Part shown: positions 1 through 7,590 of the stretch, piece after piece
Position numbering within the stretch: the first letter of the stretch is position 1
Layout of the letters: every line of letters begins with the position of its first letter
Assembly: GCA_910578495.1 (NCBI GenBank)
Contig: CAJTRE010000052.1
Coordinates: forward strand, 1 to 11,088
DNA: 11,088 nucleotides
Source of the DNA: an uncultured Dorea sp.
GTDB taxonomy: Bacteria; Bacillota; Clostridia; Lachnospirales; Lachnospiraceae
Direction: 5' to 3'
Program-made: the position numbers and the translations under genes
The notes under the pieces: model-generated
The model's input: the letters and a program-made list of their open reading frames with translations, nothing else
The model's database searches: none
What the model was told of the DNA's origin: nothing

Positions 1-966
1 ATTGTACTTGGATTTCCTTTTTCGATCGTCTGTTCCGCTTTTGGAAGCCCGATCCGTGCTGACGGCAGACCGAAGATAAGCATGGTCGGTCTCCTGATCG
101 GATGTGCTACAAACATGATTCTTGACCCGATTTTTATTTTTGTATGCGGGTGGGGCGTAAAAGGAGCTGCATGGGCAACGATACTGGGGCAGGTATTGAA
201 CGCGCTTTACTTTATTATCTGTTTGTTTCAATTTAAGTCAATTAAAATAAAAAAAGAATATTTTATTCCGGATGCAAAGGTTGTGGGGAACATCGCTTCT
301 CTTGGAACATCCAGCCTTATTTCACAGATTGCTTCGGTGTTCGTTATTGCAATTATGAATAATATGCTGGTAAAGTACGGGGCGGTTTCTAAATATGGAG
401 CTGATATTCCATTGGCAGCTTTGGGTGTCACGATGAAGGTCAGCCAGTTGATTACCGGGGTTACATTAGGGATTGCAAGCGGCGTGCAGCCAATTCTTGG
501 ATACAATTACGGAAGCAGACAGCATGACCGTGTTAAAAGTACATTGAAATGGTCGCTTATTTTGGGTACCGCAATCATGTTTGTGGCATTGTTTATCTTC
601 CAGGTTTTCCCGGAGCAGATCATCGGTATTTTTGGACAGGAATCAGACCTTTATGTAGAATTCGCGGTAAAGTGTTTCCGCATTTATCTGCTTGCCTGCT
701 TTCTGATCCCGTCGGGCGCAGTTGTAGGTATTTTTTTTCAGGCAATCGGAAAGCCGGTTCCGGCTGCGGCGCTTACTCTTTCAAGGCAGATTATCCTGTT
801 GATTCCTGCTATGCTGATTTTAGGTTATACAATGGGCGTGGAAGGAATTTTATGGGCAGGCCCGTTTTCTGACACTTTGTCTGGGATTATTGCATTGATT
901 ACAGTGAAAGTATTCTGGAAACGTATTTTTGAGAATAAGGGACAAAAAGAAACAGCAGGGAGGTAA
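1..966 (+). CDS. MATE family efflux transporter, 5'-truncated by window edge
   Basis: The reading frame is open from the first base and ends with TAA at 964-966, giving 321 visible codons of a family that is usually about 450 residues, so the N-terminal third lies outside the window. The ATG at 82 is internal, because good MATE sequence (residues reading IRADGRPK, a loop motif of the DinF/NorM-like group) precedes it. About eight or nine hydrophobic segments follow, with the typical GCATNMILDPIFIF and NYGSRQ stretches that are found in the repeated halves of MATE proteins. The family exports cationic drugs or metabolites across the cytoplasmic membrane using a Na+ or H+ gradient. The substrate cannot be read from the sequence. 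It is followed after 6 bases by a cytidylate-kinase-like gene whose ribosome binding site overlaps its stop codon, so the two are very probably one operon. Confidence 0.93.
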   Translation: MVLGFPFSIVCSAFGSPIRADGRPKISMVGLLIGCATNMILDPIFIFVCGWGVKGAAWATILGQVLNALYFIICLFQFKSIKIKKEYFIPDAKVVGNIASLGTSSLISQIASVFVIAIMNNMLVKYGAVSKYGADIPLAALGVTMKVSQLITGVTLGIASGVQPILGYNYGSRQHDRVKSTLKWSLILGTAIMFVALFIFQVFPEQIIGIFGQESDLYVEFAVKCFRIYLLACFLIPSGAVVGIFFQAIGKPVPAAALTLSRQIILLIPAMLILGYTMGVEGILWAGPFSDTLSGIIALITVKVFWKRIFENKGQKETAGR

Positions 967-972
967 TGGATT

Positions 973-1596
973 ATGGCAGGTCAGGTTATTACAATCGGAC
1001 GGCAATGCGGAAGCGGCGGACATACCATAGGGGAGCAGGTTGCTAAAATACTCGGCGTTCCCTTTTATGACAGAGAACTGATAGAAATGACGGCGCAGGA
1101 AAGCGGTTTTGGAAAAGAGTTCGTGGAGGAACAGGGGGAACACCGTAACAGCAGTATGCTGTATAATTTGGTGAAAAATTTATCTTATTCCCGTTCCATG
1201 CCCTCCGGAAATTCGGAATACCTGCAGGATGAAATTTTCTTTGTCCAGAGAAAGATCATCACGGAACTTGCAGAAAAAGAACCCTGTGTGATCGTGGGAC
1301 GCTGTGCGGATTCTATTCTGAAAGAAACAGGAAACAGTCTGAATATTTATATTCATGCGGAAAACGCATTTAAGGCAAAGCATCTTATGGAAAGAAACCA
1401 TGTGTCTTATGATGAGGCTGTCAGAGAAATGGAACGGCTGGATAAACGCAGGGCTTCCCATTATAAATATTATACGGACCAGGTATGGGGCCTTGCGGAG
1501 AATTACCATCTGTGCCTGGACAGCAGCCTGATTGGGGTTGAAAAATGTGTTTCTGTAATCTGTGATATTTATCAGTCCATAAATGCAGGGCAATAG
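973..1596 (+). CDS. cytidylate kinase-like family protein
   Basis: A 207-residue soluble protein of the cytidylate-kinase-like group (Cytidylate_kin_2). Near the N-terminus ITIGRQCGSGGHTIG is the family's variant P-loop, lacking the classic GKT/GKS ending. VIVGRCAD (about residues 97-104) and the RLDKRRASHYKYY segment (about 156-168) match the conserved nucleotide-binding and lid regions. The ATG at 973 is preceded by GGGAGGT at 958-964, 8 bases upstream. This Shine-Dalgarno overlaps the stop codon of the MATE gene, implying translational coupling. True CMP kinase activity is unproven for this group; many clostridia carry several such paralogues next to transporters. I infer a nucleotide-binding or nucleotide-phosphorylating role, with family assignment much firmer than function. 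Confidence 0.9.
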   Translation: MAGQVITIGRQCGSGGHTIGEQVAKILGVPFYDRELIEMTAQESGFGKEFVEEQGEHRNSSMLYNLVKNLSYSRSMPSGNSEYLQDEIFFVQRKIITELAEKEPCVIVGRCADSILKETGNSLNIYIHAENAFKAKHLMERNHVSYDEAVREMERLDKRRASHYKYYTDQVWGLAENYHLCLDSSLIGVEKCVSVICDIYQSINAGQ

Positions 1597-1673
1597 AGAA
1601 AGGAAGAATTTGGCAGTGGCCGTGATCCGGAACTGGCGTGATGGCGTCAGGAGCAGTTGAGACGGGATTGCCA

Positions 1674-1680
1674 GGAGGGA
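1674..1680 (+). promoter_or_regulatory. Shine-Dalgarno marking the original start of the first ABC half-transporter
   Basis: AGGAGGG lies 4 to 5 bases before the ATG at 1685 and identifies that codon as the ancestral start. The ATG is in a different frame from the body of the transporter, so this site now drives a 22-codon dead-end peptide (1685-1753). The preceding 77 bases (1597-1673) hold no gene I recognise. Confidence 0.75.
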
Positions 1681-1684
1681 TTTT

Positions 1685-3414
1685 ATGTTTAAAACATTGG
1701 AGAATTTAAACGGGATGCCGTACTCACTCCTGTTCTTGTGGTTATGGAAGTGATCATGGAAGTGATCATTCCCATTATAATGGCGGTTATTATTGACTAT
1801 GGGCTGGAAAGCCGGAGCCTTGGGAAAGTTGTGCTGATCGGGCTTGCCATGATCGTGGCGGCAATGCTGGCGTTGTGGTTTGGGGTGGAATCAGGCAGGA
1901 CGGCTTCCAGTGCCAGCTCCGGGTTTGCCATGAATCTGAGGCAGGCAATGTACGAGAAGATACAGACCTTTTCTTTCTCCAATATCGATAAATTTTCTAC
2001 AGCAGGACTTGTGACCAGAATGACGACAGACGTGATGAACGTACAGCAGGCGTTCCAGATGTCCATCCGTATCTGCGTGAGGGCGCCGATCATGCTGGTC
2101 AGTGCGATGGTGATGACATTTATGATACACCCTCGTTTTGCCCGTATTTTTTTGGTGGTGATCGTCTGCCTGGCAGCCGTGCTTGCCCTGATTTCATCGA
2201 AGGCAAATCCGACTTTAAGGAAAGTTTTTCGTCAATACGATGAATTGAACGCAAAGGTGCAGGAAAATGTAAACGGAATACGGGTGGTAAAATCTTTTGT
2301 ACGTGAGGATCATGAGATTGGACGGTTTGAAACGGAAAGTGAAAAAATCCGCAGCCTGTTTGTAAGCGCGGAAAAGCTGCTTGCACTGAATTCCCCTGTC
2401 ATGCAGTTTTCCATGTATTCATGTATTTTACTGATTTCATGGATGGGTGCGAAAATGATTATTGCGGGAAGCCTGACAGAAGGGCAGCTTATGAGTATGT
2501 TTACATACGTGATCAACATTCTGATCAGCCTGATGATGGTATCCATGACGTTTGTGATGCTTATTATGTCAAGGGCATCGGGGGAAAGGATTTCTGAGGT
2601 GCTGACGGAGGAGCCGGATTTATTTAACGTTTCCCATGCGATCAGGGAGGTCGCGGATGGTTCTATTGATTTTGAACAGGTAGGTTTTGCGTATCCCTCC
2701 AATCCCGATAAGGAAGTAATCAGTGATCTGGACCTTCATATCAGGCCGGGAGAGACCATTGGCGTTCTTGGAGGAACCGGGAGCGCAAAGTCCACCTTTG
2801 CCGCTCTGATACCAAGGCTTTATGATGTGACAAGGGGCGAGGTGCGGGTTGGGGGCGTTCCGGTCAAGGATTATGACATGGCCAGTCTGCGGGACAGTGT
2901 GGCTGTGGTCCTCCAGAAAAATGTGCTCTTTTCCGGAACAATCAGAGAGAACCTGCGGTGGGGAAAAGAAGATGCAACGGATGATGAGATCATAAATGTG
3001 TGCCGGCTTGCCCAGGCGGATGAATTTATCCGGGATTTCCCGGCAGGGTATGATACCTACATTGAGCGGGGCGGGGCAAATGTATCGGGCGGGCAGAAAC
3101 AGAGGCTCTGTATTGCCAGAGCGCTTTTAAAGAAACCGAAAATCCTGATCCTCGATGATTCCACAAGTGCAGTTGACACAAAGACGGATGCGTTGATCCG
3201 CAGGGCATTCAGGGAGAAGATACCGGATACCACAAAGATTATCATAGCCCAGAGAATCTCGTCGATCTAGGATGCGGACAGGATTCTGGTATTTGACAAC
3301 GGCAGGATGAAATCAGTCGGCACCCATGAAGAACTGCTGGAAAGCAGCCCGATTTACAGAGAAATTTATGAGTCACAGACGAAGGAGGGCGGCGATGATG
3401 ATAGTAGGGAATAA
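1685..3414 (+). pseudogene. ABC exporter half-transporter (TM287/BmrC-like, degenerate-site subunit), frameshifted and with a premature stop
   Basis: This fused membrane-plus-ATPase subunit is broken twice. The ATG at 1685 encodes MFKTL and then leaves frame, ending at 1753. The family-like N-terminus (IGEFKRDAVLTPVLVVMEV) resumes in another frame from about 1696, so a short indel lies around 1690-1700. The body runs open to TAG at 3268-3270, just after IIAQRISSI. The same frame continues DADRILVFDNGRM and SVGTHEELLESSPIYREIYES to TAA at 3412-3414, which is typical of the family, so TAG replaces an ancestral sense codon, probably CAG (Gln). ATPase motifs are present: Walker A GGTGSAKST, signature VSGGQKQR, Walker B LILDD. 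The catalytic Glu is Asp and the switch His is Gln (AQR), as in the degenerate site of heterodimeric exporters such as TM287/TM288. Translation could restart at GTG 1738 or ATG 1744, but such a product would lack both ends. The partner is the next gene. Confidence 0.88.
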
Positions 3415-5272
3415 AAAGAATATGGGGGCGACGTTAAGGCGGCTGATTGCTTATATCCTGAAAGAATATAAATGGCAGTGCCTGTTGGTGGCGTTATGTA
3501 TTCTGGTCAGCACCGTCGCGAATATCGGCGGCACTCTGTTCATGCGGAACCTGATTGATGACTACATCCTGCCATTTGTGAATCAGACACAGCCCGATTT
3601 GTCCCCTCTTTTCAAAGCATTGCTTGTGATGGCAGCAGTTTATTATGTCGACGTGTTCTGCACGTGGGCTTATAACTACATTATGATTTATGTGTCGCAG
3701 GGAATGTTAAAAAAAGTAAGGGATGACCTGTTTCGTCACATGGAACATCTGCCCATCCGCTATTTTGACACAAAATCCCATGGGGACATCATGAGCATTT
3801 ACATCAATGACACGGATACCCTGCGGCAGGTAATCAGCCAGAGTATGCCGCAGATGCTGTCCGCAGCGATCACGATTGTGGGTGTTTTTGTATCTATGCT
3901 GGTTTTAAACCGTCCACTGACACTGATCACGGTTGTGATGGTGGTCTGCATGGTATTCGCAACGAGAAACATATCCTCAAAGAGCGGGCACTATTTTGTG
4001 AAGCAGCAGACGGACGTGGGGAGCCTGAACGGATACATAGAGGAAATGATGGAAGGCCAGAAGGTAGTAAAGGTATTCTGCCATGAGAAAGCCTGTATAC
4101 AGGATTTTAAGGCTCTGAATGGAAAATTGCGGGACAGCACGAACAATGCGAACCGTTATGCCAGTATCCTTATGCCTGTGCTTGGCAACCTTGGGTATGT
4201 CAGCTATGCGGTAATCGCAATGGTCGGAGCCTGCCTGTCCATTTTTGGCGGGCAGATGACTCTTGGAACGCTGGCATCTTTCCTGCAGTTTTCTCGTTCC
4301 TTTAATCAGCCGATTTCGCAGCTTTCGCAGCAGTTGAATTCTATCATCATGGCCATTGCGGGCGCAGAGAGGATTTTTGGGCTGTTGGATGAGGAGCCGG
4401 AAAAGGACGGCGGATATGTGAAGCTGGTAAACGCACGTTATGATGAAAAGGGAAATCTGACGGAAGCTCCTGACAGGACGGGGATGTGGGCGTGGAAGCA
4501 TTATCATAAGGCAGACAATACGACAACTTATCAGCCGATGCAGGGAGATGTAGTTTTTGACCATGTGGACTTCGGCTATACGGAAGATAAGGAGATTTTG
4601 CATGATATAGAGATTTTTGCGAGACCGGGGCAGAAAGTAGCCTTTGTGGGAGCTACCGGCGCAGGAAAAACAACGATTACCAATCTGATCAACCGGTTTT
4701 ATGATGTGCAGGATGGCAAGATCCGTTATGACGGCATCAATATCAATAAAATCAGGAAAGATGATCTGCGGCATTCCTTAGGCTTGGTACTACAGGATAC
4801 CCATTTGTTTACCGGTACTGTCATGGACAATATCCGGTATGGGAAATTGGATGCTGCGGAAGAGGAAGTCATTCAGGCTGCAAAACTGGCAAATGCCCAC
4901 GAATTTATTATGAAACTTCCCGATGGGTATCAGACAGAGCTAAAAGGAAGCGGGAACAGTCTTTCCCAGGGCCAGCGTCAGCTCCTGGCGATTGCGAGAG
5001 TGGCGGTGGCTGATCCGCCGGTGCTGATTCTGGATGAAGCGACTTCCAGCATTGATACCCGCACGGAAAAAATCGTGCAGGACGGCATGGACCGGCTGAT
5101 GAAAGGCAGGACGGTATTTGTGATCGCCCACAGGCTTTCCACAATCAAAAATTCGGATGTGATCATGGTGTTGGATCACGGGAGGATTGTGGAGAGAGGA
5201 GATCATGACAGCTTGTTGGCGAAGCGGGGAATGTATTATCAGCTTTATACCGGGAAACTGGAGCAGGAATAG
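3395..5272 (+). CDS. ABC exporter half-transporter (TM288/BmrD-like, catalytic-site subunit)
   Basis: A fused membrane-plus-ATPase subunit of 625 residues. I chose ATG 3395 (ATG 3398 is equally possible) because AAGGAGGG at 3382-3389 sits just upstream; a longer open frame from 3326 only reads through the tail of the previous gene. The N-terminal half has six predicted membrane segments. A linker of about 45 residues rich in charged and aromatic residues precedes the ATPase, as in BmrD-type subunits. The ATPase has Walker A GATGAGKTT, signature LSQGQRQ (a common variant in this group), Walker B LILDEATSSID with the catalytic Glu, and the H-loop IAHRLSTI. It would form a heterodimer with the preceding subunit, supplying the active ATPase site, and export drugs or peptides. 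Its start overlaps the ancestral 3' end of that gene by 20 bases, a coupled arrangement now disturbed by the TAG at 3268. Without its partner its function is doubtful, unless another subunit substitutes. Confidence 0.93.
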   Translation: MMIVGNKKNMGATLRRLIAYILKEYKWQCLLVALCILVSTVANIGGTLFMRNLIDDYILPFVNQTQPDLSPLFKALLVMAAVYYVDVFCTWAYNYIMIYVSQGMLKKVRDDLFRHMEHLPIRYFDTKSHGDIMSIYINDTDTLRQVISQSMPQMLSAAITIVGVFVSMLVLNRPLTLITVVMVVCMVFATRNISSKSGHYFVKQQTDVGSLNGYIEEMMEGQKVVKVFCHEKACIQDFKALNGKLRDSTNNANRYASILMPVLGNLGYVSYAVIAMVGACLSIFGGQMTLGTLASFLQFSRSFNQPISQLSQQLNSIIMAIAGAERIFGLLDEEPEKDGGYVKLVNARYDEKGNLTEAPDRTGMWAWKHYHKADNTTTYQPMQGDVVFDHVDFGYTEDKEILHDIEIFARPGQKVAFVGATGAGKTTITNLINRFYDVQDGKIRYDGININKIRKDDLRHSLGLVLQDTHLFTGTVMDNIRYGKLDAAEEEVIQAAKLANAHEFIMKLPDGYQTELKGSGNSLSQGQRQLLAIARVAVADPPVLILDEATSSIDTRTEKIVQDGMDRLMKGRTVFVIAHRLSTIKNSDVIMVLDHGRIVERGDHDSLLAKRGMYYQLYTGKLEQE

Positions 5273-5348
5273 GTTTTATCTGTCATGATTCAAATGATCA
5301 GAGCTGGATTGAAAAAGAAGCATAAAGTAAAGAAAGGATGGTGCTTAT

Positions 5349-5489
5349 ATGGACACAATGGCAAAAATTAAATTATTGGAGGATAGGCTTCAAAAGCTGT
5401 CTTCCAATGAAAAAGAAAATAATGGGGTGTGCAGGAAGATTAAGAGGAATGTTAGGAATCTACAAAAGGGGATGGCAATCCGTATATAG
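5349..5489 (+). CDS. small basic hypothetical protein, 46 residues
   Basis: ATG 5349 to TAG 5487-5489 encodes a charged 46-residue peptide beginning MDTMAKIKLLEDRLQKL and containing GVCRKIKRNVRNLQK. The heptad-like Leu spacing followed by a basic helix resembles small proteins seen widely in Clostridia with a V(C/V)RKLKRxxRNL pattern, whose function I do not know. AAAGGA at 5333-5338 lies about 10 bases upstream as a plausible ribosome binding site. A longer open frame covering 5338-5610 in another register has a poorer composition and no recognisable family, so I prefer this one. It follows the ABC transporter by 76 bases with no clear terminator in between, so it may be transcribed with it. 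Confidence 0.55.
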   Translation: MDTMAKIKLLEDRLQKLSSNEKENNGVCRKIKRNVRNLQKGMAIRI

Positions 5490-5695
5490 AATTGTTACTT
5501 CGAAAGAGAGAGGGGGTGTTGCGGATATGTTGATAATCGTGTGTTTTACGAAAAAGGTGTTTGCAGCATTCCGGAACCGCCAGTGTTTTGATATTGGTTT
5601 GCGGCCCTAATTTCCAATGTGATTAGTTAGCTGTAGTCTGGGGTGAAAAGATGTTAGAAGATAATCTCAAAATATAAGGGCTATTATTATTCAAA
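5490..5695 (+). other. noncoding or decayed stretch, nothing recognised
   Basis: No gene, repeat or terminator can be supported here. A short frame (about 5512-5604) reads GYVDNRVFYEKGVCSIPEPPVF, which has a protein-like composition and could be a relic, but I cannot place it in a family. Confidence 0.3.
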
Positions 5696-6000
5696 GTTTT
5701 TAGCGGAGGAAGAACACGGGGCGGAGCCACAACTGCGGCAGTCCGTTTTCGGCAAAGCTGAAATGCAGCGACTGCGGAGCTGATCCAGAGGCTGGTCGAT
5801 GAGAACGCCGCCCGGAAACTTGACCAGCACGACTACCGCAAAAAGTATGACGGGTATGCAAGCCGGTATGCCGCCCTTGAGAGCCGGGAGGACAGTATGC
5901 AAAAGGAACGGGAGGAGAAAGAAATCCAGTATGGCATTTTCAGCGGCTTCCTTTCGGGGCATCGGTTTTGTGCCAGATGCTTCTGGCCGCTTTTTTTGTG
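5696..6000 (+). pseudogene. C-terminal fragment of a large serine recombinase (Tn4451/TnpX-like), frameshifted
   Basis: From about 5702 one frame reads EEEHGAEPQLRQSVFGKAEMQRLRS and stops. From 5777 the next frame continues ELIQRLVDENAARKLDQ, then a YRKKYDGYASRYAALESRE segment and QKEREEKE, and ends at TAA 6032. Together these match the long charged coiled-coil that follows the zinc ribbon in large serine recombinases of clostridial transposons: the IQRLVDENAA and YxxYxARY-type spacing is characteristic. A net indel near 5775 separates the frames. The tail (about 5934-6000) begins like the family's next segment (a FISGFL-type motif) and then diverges. The catalytic serine domain is absent, so no recombinase can be made. 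It marks the scar of an excised or deleted element at the border between the core-like and AT-rich parts of the window. Confidence 0.6.
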
Positions 6001-6027
6001 CCAAATAATTATCTGCCTCCTACCCGA

Positions 6028-6057
6028 TTGGTAAAATCACTTCTGTTATGGTATGAT
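6028..6057 (+). promoter_or_regulatory. putative sigma-A promoter for the 65-residue gene
   Basis: TTGGTA (6028-6033) and TATGAT (6052-6057) are separated by 18 bases, and a TG dinucleotide pair near the -10 box may add extended -10 character. A transcript would start near 6064, about 48 bases before the ATG at 6112. Confidence 0.5.
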
Positions 6058-6111
6058 TAAATTTATAGCGGTCATAAAACTGTATGCGGAATTTTATATA
6101 GGGGAGTAGTC

Positions 6112-6309
6112 ATGCGCTCAACTACGATAGATGAATTAAGAAGCGAAGTAGAAGGATATATTGAAGCAGCAAAGTCTGCTAAAGGTGATTTTGCAATGAG
6201 ATTCCTAAATAGGGCAGAATGTGTGCTTAGAAGCTATGAAGATGTTCCAGAAAGATTTAAAAATGTATACTTTAAATTAATTGAAGATATTGGAAATGAT
6301 ATGGAATAG
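6112..6309 (+). CDS. hypothetical protein, 65 residues
   Basis: I do not recognise this gene. It encodes an acidic, probably all-helical soluble protein with MRSTTIDELRSEVEGYI at the start and a FLNRAECVLRSYEDVPERF core. The start is well supported by GGGGAG at 6101-6106, 5 bases before the ATG, and by a promoter-like pair just upstream. It is AT-rich with an A-rich codon bias, unlike the ABC genes to its left and like the accessory genes to its right. It is followed by 155 noncoding bases and then the DUF4268 operon, which has its own -10 box, so it is probably a monocistron. A small regulator or antitoxin-like protein is possible but nothing in the sequence proves it. Confidence 0.7.
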   Translation: MRSTTIDELRSEVEGYIEAAKSAKGDFAMRFLNRAECVLRSYEDVPERFKNVYFKLIEDIGNDME

Positions 6310-6402
6310 ATTTAGCAGGATAACATTTTGTAGCTTTCAAGGGTTATTATGAAATTGTGTTTCTTTTGTAAATTTGGAACCTCTTTAATGATGTCGTTCT
6401 TT

Positions 6403-6440
6403 TATAATAGCTCAGTTGTCAAAACTAAAAATTTTGACAA
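6403..6440 (+). promoter_or_regulatory. -10 box and adjacent perfect palindrome, putative operator
   Basis: TATAAT (6403-6408) is a consensus -10 box; no convincing -35 box is found at the usual distance, suggesting an activator-dependent or weak promoter. Starting 7 bases downstream, TTGTCAAAA (6416-6424) and TTTTGACAA (6432-6440) form a perfect inverted repeat of 9-base arms around a 7-base spacer. It would overlap the transcription start, the position of a repressor operator, or form a hairpin at the very 5' end of the mRNA. The gene starts at 6465 behind a GAGGAGG Shine-Dalgarno. Confidence 0.55.
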
Positions 6441-6464
6441 TCCTAAATACATGAGGAGGTACAT

Positions 6465-7388
6465 ATGCCAGAGTTAGGGAAAATTGAACGAGTAGAAGAC
6501 TTGCGTAAAATATGGCCAAATGAGGCGAGAGACTTTACGGTATGGCTTTCCCAGGATGAGAATCTTACTATGCTTGGAGAGACGGTCGGAATTGATATTG
6601 ATCTCGAAGAACGTGAGTCGTCTGTTGGAGGTTTCTCTGTTGATCTTTTCGCAACAGAAGAGGGAACCGGCAGGAAGATCATCATTGAAAATCAACTGGA
6701 AGATACAAACCATGACCATCTTGGTAAAATAATAACATATGCTGCGGGGAAGGAGGCATCTGTTATTATTTGGATTGTTAAACGTGCCCGAGATGAACAT
6801 CGGAAAGCGGTGGAATGGCTCAATCAGCACACGGATGAGAATATCGGGTTCTTTCTGCTTGAAATTGAATTGTGGAAAATCAACGGTTCTGTTCCTGCAC
6901 CTCGCTTTAATATAGTGGAACGGCCTAATGATTGGGCAAAGGCAATTAAAGCTTCTGCGGGACTGTCAGATACAAAGAAGACTAATCTTGAATATTGGGA
7001 AGCATTCAAGAAGTACGCATTCAATAAGGCAGAATTTAAAAAGATATTTAGTGAAAGAAAGGCATATCCACAAGGGTGGTATGATCTCTCGGCAGGAAAC
7101 AGACATTGTCACATTACATTAACTGCCACAATGACAAAAAAACGTCTTGCGGCTCAGATATATATCAGTAAAAACAAGGATTTGTATAACCATTTTTTAG
7201 AGCAGAAAGCAGCCATCGAGGAGTTTTTGGGTGAGGAAATTACATGGCATGAGGCTTCTATAGATGCGGTGTTTGGATATGACACATATAATGCTGATTT
7301 TAATACTGATAATTGGGACAAGTACTTTGAGTGGTATTGTGAAAAGGCTATAAAGCTACGAGAAGTAGTCAAGAGATTTGTGGAGTGA
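6465..7388 (+). CDS. DUF4268 domain protein with PD-(D/E)xK-like N-terminal nuclease fold
   Basis: A 307-residue protein with GAGGAGG (6451-6457) 7 bases before its ATG. The N-terminal half resembles restriction-endonuclease-like folds: GGFSVDLFATEE (about residues 53-64) supplies the Asp on a beta strand, and KIIIENQLE (about 70-78) supplies the second motif, with E-x-Q in place of the usual E-x-K, as in several such families. ASVIIWIVKRARDEHRKAVEWLN fits the following strand and helix. The C-terminal half (about residues 165-307), with YWEAFKKYA and a tail rich in aromatic and acidic residues (WHEASI, YFEWY), matches my recollection of DUF4268. The natural role of the family is not established; it is common in accessory islands and often suspected of being defence-related. 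It is translationally coupled to a truncated macrodomain gene 4 bases downstream. All visible motifs are intact and I see no frameshift. Confidence 0.82.
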   Translation: MPELGKIERVEDLRKIWPNEARDFTVWLSQDENLTMLGETVGIDIDLEERESSVGGFSVDLFATEEGTGRKIIIENQLEDTNHDHLGKIITYAAGKEASVIIWIVKRARDEHRKAVEWLNQHTDENIGFFLLEIELWKINGSVPAPRFNIVERPNDWAKAIKASAGLSDTKKTNLEYWEAFKKYAFNKAEFKKIFSERKAYPQGWYDLSAGNRHCHITLTATMTKKRLAAQIYISKNKDLYNHFLEQKAAIEEFLGEEITWHEASIDAVFGYDTYNADFNTDNWDKYFEWYCEKAIKLREVVKRFVE

Positions 7389-7392
7389 GACA

Positions 7393-7590
7393 ATGATTAA
7401 GGCAGTAAAAGGTGACATTATAAAAATCAAAGTTCCGGCAATTGTCAATGCAGCCAACGAATTTCTATTGGATGGCAGTGGCGTAGATGGGGCAATCCAT
7501 AGGGCGACCGGTTCGCAACTCTTAAAGAAAGAAGTGCCGGATACTCCACGGATGGCGATTTACAAAGCCATGAAGTCCTATAAGGGCTGA
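7393..7590 (+). pseudogene. truncated macrodomain (ADP-ribose-binding) protein, 65 codons
   Basis: The first 40 residues are a clear macrodomain N-terminus: AVKGDI, AIVNAANEFLL and GSGVDGAIHRATG correspond to the first beta strand, the NAAN adenosine-ribose loop and the GVDGAIH helix start of YmdB/MacroD-like O-acetyl-ADP-ribose deacetylases. After SQLLKK the sequence changes to an unrelated-looking tail and stops at 7588-7590, whereas family members are about 140 to 180 residues and need a second glycine-rich loop that is missing here. I therefore call it a 3'-deleted relic, though a small functional peptide cannot be excluded. It starts 4 bases after the DUF4268 stop, with GGAG at 7382-7385 inside the upstream gene as ribosome binding site, so it was the second gene of that operon. 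Confidence is high for the family and moderate for loss of function. Confidence 0.75.

Noticed and set aside
3326..3394. Upstream extension of the second ABC subunit to ATG 3326
   Set aside because: These codons overlap the C-terminal coding sequence of the first subunit in another frame; the AAGGAGGG at 3382-3389 points to ATG 3395 or 3398.
3977..4774. 265-codon open frame on the minus strand
   Set aside because: It is antisense to the intact ABC subunit, with a composition rich in His, Arg and Ile, no family motif and no ribosome binding site; a shadow of the coding strand.
5338..5610. 90-codon frame starting at ATG 5338
   Set aside because: It overlaps the 46-residue frame that has the better ribosome binding site and a familiar small-protein pattern; this one shows a mixed, non-protein-like composition.
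5687..6008. Open frames of 105 codons (minus) and 69 codons (plus)
   Set aside because: Both are other registers of the recombinase relic, whose coiled-coil sequence is in a different frame.
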